Source of the DNA: Tamarix chinensis
Lineage: Eukaryota; Streptophyta; Magnoliopsida; Caryophyllales; Tamaricaceae
DNA: 64,000 bases
Assembly: GCA_030549775.1 (NCBI GenBank)
Contig: CM060175.1
Location: 31,227,262 to 31,291,261, forward strand
Reading direction: 5' to 3'
The notes beneath the pieces were generated by a model. That model ran no database searches. It worked only from the letters and a program-made list of their open reading frames with translations, and had not been told where the DNA came from. Positions 55,970 through 64,000 of this stretch are shown piece after piece (positions within the stretch are counted from its first letter, which is position 1; every line of letters starts with the position of its first letter). The position numbers were made by a program, and so were the translations under genes.

Positions 55970-56620
55970 ATATGAATGGAGCATTGATGGAATATTATAA
56001 TATATTATTTTGGACCTTTTTCAACAAATGACCATAGATGCAGATGCTTACAATACCTAAACCAATACTTCTAATAAAGCTATTGTAGAACTCCTAATTG
56101 TAGCATTTTCTAGATAGCTCAAGAGTTGGTCGGATTTCCATCTTACCCTGGAAGAACAAAACTCCATTCTTGACGCTGTCAAGATGGATGAAGATGAAAA
56201 CATCATGTTCAAGAATGGTGATGTCTGTTATGCTATTGTTGCATCCCTCATATTATCAATATCACTCCACTTTGTTGGAGACCCTTCTCATCTCAAAGAT
56301 AAGAATGCTGAATTACTTTGAAACCTCCGTTGCAAACATCTAGTGATTTCCAATGGTACAAAAATACTTTCCTAACTAAGGTTGTGTTACGTGATGAGTC
56401 AAACCATCCTTTCTAGAAAGAAAAATTTATTCCTGGTCATCCACCTCTCCTTGGTGAAAGAGCTAGAAACAAAATTAAAGAAGCTCAAATCCCATATAAC
56501 CGTTTCACCTATGCTAAATTAATGAGTCTAACTGAAAAAGAAGGATTAAAAATCTGTCAAGATTTAAAACTTCAAAAACATATAAAATGGAAAATAGCTA
56601 AAACTAGATAAGAATTTGGT
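55970..56620 (+). pseudogene. Pararetrovirus-like coat protein core
   Basis: Plus-strand pieces in changing frames: SLYEWSIDG near 55965, MTIDADAYNT, KAIVELLIVAF, LKSWSDFHLTLEEQNSILDA near 56110, and FVGDPSHLKDKNAELL near 56270. Further on are a KICQDLKLQK-like stretch and a GSFCRQFN-like stretch (56555-56645). This run is characteristic of caulimovirid coat proteins. Stops and frameshifts break it at many places. Confidence 0.72.
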
Positions 56621-56814
56621 TCTTTTTGTAGACAATTTAACATAATTAGCACCTCAAAAAACCCAGAAAATGGATGGAACTTGCAAACCAACATACCATA
56701 AACAATCAAAAAAGCATTTCCCGGCTTCTCAAACACCACAACAACTACCATATTACAAAAAAAATCCAAATTTAAAGGGAAGGAACATTAAACTTCCTCA
56801 TGTAAACCACCTAA

Positions 56815-56875
56815 TAAGGATATTACCTGTTATAAATGTGGAATAAAATGTCATACATAAAAATATTGGTGATTA
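56815..56875 (+). pseudogene. Pararetrovirus-like CCHC zinc knuckle
   Basis: DITCYKCGIKCHT, a stop, then KYW. The C-x2-C-x4-H-x4-C pattern is clear, with the last Cys changed to Trp. It follows the coat protein core and a Lys-rich stretch, as in caulimovirids. Confidence 0.7.
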
Positions 56876-57489
56876 AACAAAGAAATTAGAGAATTAAACC
56901 TTCATGGAGAAACAAAGAGAAAATTAAAAACTTATGGGTTGAATCATCTGAAAATGAATCCCAAAATGAAGACCTCTCTAAAGAAGGTCTCCAAGTAGAT
57001 GAATTAGATTCCAATTCTTCTTCTTATTATTCCTCTTCTGATTATGAAAATGAAAACCTTACAAAATAAATAAATGTCCTAACTAAAGAACAAAAACTTA
57101 TGCTTGAAGTCGTCCAACATATGACTGATCTTTTAAAACCAAAATAATACCTTGAGAGGCTTTGTGAGCCTCCTAAAAAATAATGATTCTAAATCATCAC
57201 CTTTAAAACTCCCAATAAAACTAACAAGTACTTATAACCTAACCTCAATACTTAAAAGGCAAAAAATATAAAAACATAGTATTCCAACAACCTCTAAACT
57301 CCAATAGGAGATTAAGGAAGTAAAAAAGGAATTCAAACAAATCCAACAAAAATAAGAAAATGATAGCAACATAATCTAAATTCTTTTTCTAGTGAAAAGA
57401 ATGACTCTAAGGATGAGCCATTCCAAAACCTTCCAGCTCTAGAAGATTTCTTAAATAATGTACAAGAAATCACATCTCATAAATTTATA

Positions 57490-57740
57490 ATCAACATTAC
57501 CTTAAAATTTTCAGATGATTTTCAAATTAACACATTTTCCCTTTTTGATACAGGCACTAATATAAATTGCATAAAAGATGGAATCATCCCTAAATAATTC
57601 CTTTCTTCCACATCTGAAAAACTTTCTACAATTTCTAGAATCAAAATTAATAATAATGTGAAGCAAATGTTCTTTGCAATACTCTCCAAATAAAATCTAC
57701 TTATCTTATAACCCCAAATATCAGTTATAGCATAATTCTC
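57490..57740 (+). pseudogene. Pararetrovirus-like aspartic protease
   Basis: FQINTFSLFDTGTNINCIKD at about 57525-57585 carries the DTG active site (DTGTN here). GIIP follows, and near 57725 SYSIILGTPF fits the late (I/L)LGTPF motif of retroviral proteases. Stops separate the parts. Confidence 0.72.
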
Positions 57741-57978
57741 GGAACACCATTCATAAACCTAATCACTCTATACCAGGTAAATCATATTGGAATTTCTTTC
57801 AAAACAAAAGGAACAAAAAAATACTCTTTTTTTCCTTGAAAGTCCAAGAACTAGAAACTTAAATCTACGTAAAGCAAAATCTATATATCAAAATCAAATC
57901 AACCTCCTTATTGAAGGAAAACATACTCAACTTTTTTTCTTAAAATAGAGCATCTCCCTTACAAAGTATCAAAATTAG

Positions 57979-58145
57979 TTGGAATCTAAACCTATCAAAA
58001 CCAAAATCTCCAATCTTCAAAATGAAATTGAAAAGGAAATTTGTTCATACCTTCTAAATGCTTTATGGGCAAGGAAAAAACATATTGTTGACCTTCCCTA
58101 TGATGAATCATTCCTTGAAAGAAATATTCCCACTAAGGTCCGACC
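57979..58145 (+). pseudogene. Pararetrovirus-like RT start
   Basis: CSYLLNALWARKKHIVDLPY then DESFLERNIPTKVRP. The xALWxRKKHxVxLPY...NIPTKxRP text marks the start of RT in Caulimoviridae. It is cut right after KVRP by the giant LTR beginning at 58146; nothing of the RT core remains in the window. Confidence 0.8.
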
Positions 58146-58439
58146 TGAAATACCCCAAAAACCTTAATTTAGGAATTATGGCAAAATAGGAATTTATTAG
58201 GATAATTAAGTAAATAAATTACTTTATTAAAAACTAAGTGGAATTAATTAAGGAAAAACTAGTAGAAAATAATAAATAAATTATTTAGGAAAAATTTGGA
58301 CATTTTACTAATTAACATGGAAGTTAATGAAAACTTTCCCAAAATAGCCCAATTAATCTAAAAATGGATTTAATTATTATACCTAAAATAATTATTATTA
58401 AATTTAAATATCTAACTTAAATATATAAATAAATAAAGA

Positions 58440-59575
58440 CCAAATACCCCCAACCCAACCATTTTATCCTTTTTCCTTTTCTCCTTTCTTTTCCTTTTTC
58501 TTTCTTTCTCCTCTCCTTATTTTTCCCTCTCCTTCCCAGTTTGGGCTAGCCTGCGGCCCAAACTCTCCTCCTTGGCCCGTCTAGTGAAGCCCAAGCCGCT
58601 TCACCCTCATCCTTGCCCATTCTGCCCTGCTCAACCATCTTTTCCTTCTTTTATTTCTTACCCTGGACTGCCCGGTCCACCCTGCCCTATCTTCTTCTTC
58701 CTCACGCGGACAACAACCCCTGACCTACAGTCCTGTGGCTACCGACAACCACCTGCTCCATCCGTCTATCCTCCCCTGATACCCTTGTCATTTTCTTTCC
58801 ATTTTTAACCCATCCTGCTTGTCCTCACACATGGTGCTACCCTTTCCGTTTTCCCCCACCCCGAGCCAAACGTACACTGCAATGCGCAGGGCATGCGCCG
58901 CCTGCCATCATCGATTGGTAACCTCCCTCACCTGGCCTGGTTGTCTTCTTCTCCCTTTATTGTTTCCCCCTCAATTAGCCTATAAATACACCCCAAGGGT
59001 AGCCTTAATTGAGCTCCCTTTTTTGCAAGCCCAAAAACTTAGCTTTTCGTTGCTGCCCAAACAGATCCTTACCCAGCCGTCGTCGATGACCACCGCTGCA
59101 AATGTCGCCCACCAAAACCTTCCCTGCATCTCCCTCTACAAAACTGAGCCACCATCATCCCCTATTTTGCTCTACACGAGCCACTCCGGCCGTGTAAAGT
59201 TGTCAACCCGACCAGCCCATTCTAGCCTCTTGCCGCCCCTCGCGCCGCCTTCCACCGCCAATCCCACCGCAACCAGCACCTCCTCCACCCTCCAAAGTAT
59301 CTAGGGAACCTTCCCCTATCTTTCCATACCTTCATCTCCCCCTTCCTCCCTCTCCTTCTACTTTCTCCATCTTCCACCACCTCCAGCCACCGCACCAACC
59401 ACCATACGCCGCCACTCCTCGCTACAACCCCACCTCCATTCCACCACCTCAAACACCCCTCCACTTCCTCTCTTTTAGCCTACATATCCATCTTTCCATT
59501 GCTCTCTCTCCTCCACCGCCGCCGCCATTGCCGCCACGCGCCACCGCCGGTCCCACCACCAACCTTAGGTGATAC
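58440..59575 (+). repeat. C-rich tract of giant LTR I
   Basis: Pyrimidine-biased, with more CpG than the tracts in LTRs 1, 4 and H. GGGCTAGCCTGCGGCCC near 58545 is the counterpart of GGGCTAGCCCAGCC at 1167. The open frame at 58819-59304 has no domain and crosses a TATA-like box; treated as chance. Confidence 0.7.
58981..58988 (+). promoter_or_regulatory. TATA-like box in giant LTR I
   Basis: CCTATAAATACACC, a good plant TATA consensus (TATAAATA), about 835 bp into the LTR. A nearly identical box lies about 895 bp into the copy at 61929 (62825), which supports a shared promoter position. Confidence 0.5.
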
Positions 59576-59639
59576 TACAACTCCCTCAGTCCTTAAACTA
59601 TTTTCCATAAGTGTTAATGATTTTTATTAATATGAATAG

Positions 59640-59679
59640 TATTATCCTTAATATTACTATTATTATTATTAGTGTTGTA

Positions 59680-59716
<37 letters not shown>

Positions 59717-59839
59717 CATTATTACCCTTATTAATATAATTATTATGTATCACTCCTATTACCTAACCTAATTTCAGAAAGATTTATAATTATGGTATAC
59801 TAATTAAAAGGCTAAAACCTTAGCATTAAAATAGTTATC

Positions 59840-59892
<53 letters not shown>

Positions 59893-60095
59893 GTTTATTA
59901 TTATCATTATTAATTAACCTAACTTTATTATTATTATTGGTATTATTACTATTATTATTACCATTGCTAATATTGTTAATACTAACTTTGTCCATTATCA
60001 CCTTTATTTATTAATATAAATAATTAGACCCTTATATTATTATTATCATTTCAGTTATTATTAATATTGTTATTTTTATCATTATTATACTTAAA

Positions 60096-60131
<36 letters not shown>

Positions 60132-60503
60132 TATTATTTAAAATGAAGTTGGCGTATTATCATTTTGTTGTTAAAGAACAAGAATACTTAAGCCTTAGTA
60201 TTTTACTATTTAATATTCAAATATTGCTAATATTATTCCTAATGCCTTTGTCACTAACATTATTACTATGATATCATTATTATTTATTACTATTATTATT
60301 GTTATTATTTTATTACTATTATTGTGACAAAAATATTTGAACCCTTATATTATTATTATTCAAAATATAACTTTTATCATTATTATCTTTAGGAATATTT
60401 GTACTTTGTTGGTATTGCAATTATTATATTATTATTTTAACCCTAACACTATTATTCAAGTTAGCCTTAAAAATGCTAGGGTTTCTATCACTATAAGCAT
60501 TAG

Positions 60504-60551
<48 letters not shown>

Positions 60552-60600
60552 GTTTATTATTATCACTATTTTACTAAAATTAGTATTAGTACTATTATTA
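59640..60600. repeat. Cluster of (ATT)n microsatellites
   Basis: Long perfect or nearly perfect ATT/TTA arrays at about 59682-59716, 59841-59892, 60098-60130 and 60505-60551, with shorter ones between. Poly-Asn or poly-Ile open frames here are products of the repeat. Confidence 0.92.
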
Positions 60601-60824
60601 TAAGAATAAAGCTATTAGGTTTAATAATATAAGTTTGGCAATAAATATTAAAATGAACATATTTTGACTAGTAATATCTAGTAAGCTATCTTGAAGATAA
60701 AAAAAAAAACTAGTTTTCACTTGTAAAGCTCCTTTTAGTATTAATAACCCTAATCTTAGACTAAAATAAGAAGTAATGGTACTTTTGGTAGGAGGGAAAC
60801 TAATCCTTATTATTTTCCCTCTTA

Positions 60825-60900
60825 TAGGTGAATCGAGCTAAAACCCTAAGGAGTCGTAGGAGCGTGCTCCAAGCCTAGTGTCACTTTAAGTAAGGATGTA
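60825..60900 (+). repeat. Acceptor-like block after the tract of LTR I
   Basis: TTTTCCCTCTTATAGGTGAA at 60815-60834, followed by CCCTAAGGAGTCGTAGGAGC. It corresponds in place to TTTTCATAGGTGGTATTC in LTR G (49327). A splice acceptor is possible but unproven. Confidence 0.45.
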
Positions 60901-60999
60901 GCTACGGCCCATGTGTGTTGTGTAACTTATATGCCTTGGATGATTTATATCATGCTATGTTGTATATATATTACATGATTTTCATTAACTTGTCTTATG

Positions 61000-61920
61000 T
61001 GTAGTACAACTTGGAGTTGCGGTATGTTTGTATATGTTTTTTATGACATGTGTGATAAATGTATATATGGTGATTATGATGTGATATGTTATGGCCCTCT
61101 AGGACATGCATGATAGGACCATTGATAATATGATATGGAAATTAAAGGAAAAAAAGAAAGAAAATGGGAAGTGAGTTCACTAGGAGGGATATGAGGTTGA
61201 CCAAAATACCTTATGATCCATGAGAGAAAATTAAAGAGGAAGGAATGACCAAAATGAATGAGAGATGGGAACTATGCATGGAAATATTAAAATTTGCATG
61301 GGGACTTTGGGTGTTTGCATAGGATGGATAAAACTTGCATGGGGGTTATCTTTACATGAGAAAAGTTGATTTAGGATGTAAATAAGCCAAGGGGAGAGTT
61401 GTTGAGTGATTGGAGACTTGGGATGAAAAATAGTATGTAGGTTGATGTAAAGGTGTATAAGGGACCCAATTAGGGTTTTGGGAGGAAGTAGTAATTTGAA
61501 AAATGTGGGAGTAAAAATAATTAAGGAAGAGGGGAGTAAGGGTTCAAAGTGAGATTTTATTATATAAGGGGTGATTATGGGTGTCGTGGGAGAGAAGAGA
61601 TATTAGGTAAAAAATAGAGAGGTTATTTGTGGAAGAAAAAAGGTACTAGGATTTGAAGTGGCCAACTAGGGTTTTATTAGTCACATGTGAAATCAAAAGG
61701 TAAGATGATATAAGTTGGGATTGGATCTAATGAGTTAAGGTATGGGCCAATAAATGAGGTAATGGTAGTGTAATTGAGAGAGAGGGTTGGGCTACATCTG
61801 TCCAATTAGGGTTTTCAAGGGAAAACCCTAGGGGGTGATAATAGGTGGAGTTGATGTCATAAGGTGTTGGGGCTAACCCACACCCGTAGGAGTTGGATTT
61901 TTCATTAAAGGGTAGGTGTA
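61000..61920 (+). repeat. Segment shared with solo LTR 2 (inverted there)
   Basis: GGACATGCATGATAGG (61113), TTTACATGAGAAAAGTTGAT (61352), GAGACTTGGGATGAAAAATA (61412) and GGACCCAATTAGGGTTTTGG (61460) have clear inverse counterparts at 13450-12540. It includes a TATATAAG box at 61561. It links the two copies as one subfamily. Confidence 0.72.
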
Positions 61921-62219
61921 AAGGGAAATGTTAATTGCCCCAGAATTATTTACTTAGATATATTATTAAATAAGGATTTATTAAAAAATTAATTTAATTT
62001 ATTATTTTATTTGGAATAAGAGGGATTTATTTAGGGCAAATTAATAGGAACTTATGAATATTTTTATAAAGGAAAAACTAGGCTTTTTGTTAATTAAAAA
62101 GAAATTTAGGAAAAATAATTTAAAAACCCTAAATTAGCCCAAAAAGAAAATTTAATATTATTTTAAATAAATGTTTTATTTTAGATACCTAAATTATTCA
62201 AATTAATTTATTAAACCCA

Positions 62220-63290
62220 AAACCTTAAATTTTCCTTTTCCCTTTTTCCTTTTTCTTTTTCTTTCTTTCTTTTCTTTCTTTTCTTTCTTTCTCTTTTTTT
62301 TTCTCTCCCACCGGTTGGGCCTGGCACGGCCCAACCCACCTCTTCTTCTCCTTTCTCCTCTGCCCAACGCCGTGCCTCCTTCATGCGGCATTTCAACGCC
62401 ACATTTTGACTTGTTTCCAGATGAGACGATGCGTCTCATTTAAGGACCAATTTAACCGTGCGCGACTGGCCCGGTTCTCCCCCTTTCCTTTTCTTTCCCG
62501 GCCGACCAGTCCACTCCTCCTCCTCCTTCCTCCTTCCTCCCCTCTCCTCCGTCGACGCTGCTACAACTCCCAGCCCCAAAAATGGCGGCACCGGTTACGA
62601 GGACTCTGATCGACCGATTCACCTCTCTTTCTCTCCCTCTTGACTCGCAGATTGACTTGGAACGATCGATTATCCTCAACTCTCGCTCGTTCCCTCTCTT
62701 TTGCTTCGCGAAACTTCGACCCCGACCCAAATAATCGCCGGCCAATTTCTGCCACCGGCCACCAAAACCCTAGCATTCAATACCATCCAAGCGACCTCCA
62801 AAACCCTAATAACCCATCTAAACTCTATAAATAGCCTAGTTGTAAATGTTTTTGAAGCTTCTTCTTTCTCGAAACCCTAAGTGAGAACCTCCTGCCACCG
62901 CGACTTCAGAGGCATCTTCTAACGCCGATAGCCAACCTCAGCGCCGCCACCACATTCCAAATTCTTCATTGCAATTCCCTATAGCTAACTAAACCCTTCA
63001 CATTCCTCAATTCTTCTTGCACGAGCTGCCATAACCTCAGCGCCATAATTTTTACCCCGAAACCTTAAACCACCGTCTGCCGCCACATACGCCACTTCTG
63101 CCACCCTATAAACCACCCAATATCTCCTGCTAAGTCTCCTCCACCGAACCATAAACTTATTTTATTTTTGTCCTTTCCCCTTCCCTCTTTTTCTTCATGT
63201 TTACCTCTCATAGATCCATTTTTCGGCCACCTCCAGGAACCACCGCCTGTGCCACCCATACCCTCCAACTCAAGGTGAAACCCTAGACCT
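62220..63290 (+). repeat. C/T-rich tract of giant LTR J
   Basis: Begins with CT-only runs, then GGTTGGGCCTGGCACGGCCC near 62315. Short open frames on both strands have no domain. CpG are kept (for example CGTCGACGCTGC at 62550), similar to solo LTR 2. Confidence 0.7.
62825..62832 (+). promoter_or_regulatory. TATA box in giant LTR J
   Basis: CTCTATAAATAGCC, a strong match to the plant TATA box, with AAAACCCTAA motifs 20-60 bp upstream (62763, 62800). Same relative position as 58981 in LTR I. Confidence 0.55.
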
Positions 63291-63838
63291 TTTAAATACT
63301 TACTTTCGATTTATTGATAATTATTATGCTTTTACCCTAATTTTTAATGTTAATTTGATTTTAAGTATTATTATTGTTATCAACTGTATCTTAATTTCTA
63401 AATTTTGCTGACAGGTCTGGGAGTATTATTGAGTAAGATAAATTATTATTCTCGAATTTTTCTTATTTAATGGAATTATTACATGTTTAATATTATTATT
63501 ATTAATATTATTAATATTATTATCATTAGTGTAACTATTTAATTAATGTTGTAATTATCTAAGGAGGGGCATAGACCAAAAATTTTAATTAAGCCTCGCA
63601 CTTTTACTTTTTATTAATATTATTAATGTTTTTAACATTTTTCTAATTATATTATTATTATTATCATTTTTATTAACCTTATATTATAAGTATATATAAA
63701 TTTAATATCATTATTACAATTTTGAATGGTATTATTATTAAATTGGGGTGGTTCAAAAACCACCTTGTAATTTTTAAGAACTTTGGTATTATTAATATTA
63801 ATTTTCTACTAACAAAAGTATCATTAATAATATTATAC

Positions 63839-63840
<2 letters not shown>

Positions 63841-63902
<62 letters not shown>
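63841..63902. repeat. (ATT)n microsatellite
   Basis: About twenty perfect ATT units, in the ATT-rich zone of LTR J. Confidence 0.95.
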
Positions 63903-63905
<3 letters not shown>

Positions 63906-64000
63906 TATCATTACTATTTTGGTGAAGGGTGGAAACTCTTATATCACCACCCCTTTTTGAATGGAAATAGTAAATTAGTTGTATTCTCAAGTAATATTTT

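Larger units (their letters stand above)
55231..58145 (+). pseudogene. Endogenous pararetrovirus fragment (Caulimoviridae-like)
   Basis: About 2.9 kb of plus-strand sequence with the order spacer/coat protein - CCHC zinc knuckle - aspartic protease - start of RT, the order of a Caulimoviridae polyprotein. Recognisable pieces are described in separate entries. Frames change repeatedly and many stops occur, so this is an old, inactive copy integrated in the plant genome. Movement protein and the body of RT/RNase H are missing: the left edge fades into LTR G and the right edge is cut at 58145 by another giant LTR. The genus cannot be settled; petuvirus- or florendovirus-like is my guess. Confidence 0.75.
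58146..61928 (+). mobile_element. Giant LTR I, part before the nested copy
   Basis: Starts TGAAATACCCCAAAAACCTT, interrupting the pararetrovirus RT (CGACC at 58141-58145 would be the target site). Modules: AT-rich start, C-rich tract (58440-59570), AT and ATT-rich stretch (59600-60620), a CTTATAGGTGAATCG block (60829), GGACATGCATGATAGG, and a 61000-61900 segment similar to the inverted 13450-12540 of solo LTR 2. It is interrupted at 61929 by another copy; its own end is beyond the window. Confidence 0.75.
61929..64000 (+). mobile_element. Giant LTR J, nested in I and cut by the window end
   Basis: Starts TGTTAATTGCCCCAGAATT, a decayed family start, in the same orientation as I. AT-rich start, then a C/T-rich tract (62220-63290) with many CpG, a TATAAATAG box (62825), then ATT-rich sequence. 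The nested reading is supported by the repeated module order; the 3' end and target duplication are outside the window. Confidence 0.65.

Noticed and set aside
58819..59304. Open frame of 161 codons on the plus strand
   Set aside because: Compositional frame inside the C-rich tract of LTR I; it runs over a TATA box and has no homologue in the LTR J tract.
59804..60603. Poly-Asn and poly-Ile open frames
   Set aside because: Products of (ATT)n arrays.
1..64000. tRNA, rRNA or other conserved RNA genes
   Set aside because: I looked for tRNA arms and rRNA core motifs; the only tRNA-related text is primer-binding sites next to LTRs.

Overview
This window is plant nuclear DNA made almost entirely of nested retrotransposon remains. 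I found no host protein-coding gene, rRNA, tRNA or CRISPR array. The case for a flowering plant rests on three things. First, there are five or more Ty3/gypsy elements whose PBS complements plant initiator-Met tRNA. Second, there is a decayed Caulimoviridae-like endogenous pararetrovirus. Third, long (ATT)n microsatellites and TTTAGGG-type motifs are present. The species cannot be named from the sequence.

Layout. A Ty3/gypsy relic (element D, minus strand, RT-PR-gag at 35.08-36.83 kb) was invaded by element A. A is minus strand: its 3' LTR end is at 1-403 and its 5' LTR outer end is at 35076. A was split by a 6.2-kb protein-free solo LTR (777-6977, TSD CTTAT) inside integrase, by element B (10585-27382) inside gag, and by another solo LTR (28908-34315) inside its 5' LTR. 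Element B has about 850-bp LTRs and was itself hit by two solo LTRs in opposite orientation (11356-16268, TSD CTCTA; 20416-25395, TSD ATCGT). Right of D lies a rearranged plus-strand relative, E (36.83-39.48 and 43.55-43.79 kb). Its RT/RNase H gap holds a 4-kb fragment with two LTRs head to head (F, 39.48-43.55 kb). Then come about 3.4 kb with little recognisable content, an A-family LTR (47.24-47.88 kb), and a giant LTR (from 47880) containing another complete one (49679-54403). The pararetrovirus relic (55.23-58.15 kb) follows. Two more giant LTR copies, one inside the other, start at 58146 and 61929 and run to the end of the window.

The most unusual component is a family of very long (4.7-6.2 kb) LTR-like units that begin TGTAAYACCCC and end GGGGTRTTACA. 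They have 5-bp target duplications and carry no protein. Most share a module order: AT-rich start, long pyrimidine-rich tract, acceptor-like conserved block, GGTAATTT minisatellite, conserved 150-350 bp block, 56-60 bp periodic dyad repeats, then a short AGTAC/GTACT palindrome near the 3' end. No internal (gag-pol) region belonging to this family is visible in the window.

Every coding segment is broken by stops, frameshifts, nested insertions or loss of catalytic residues. Nothing here looks able to make a full protein.
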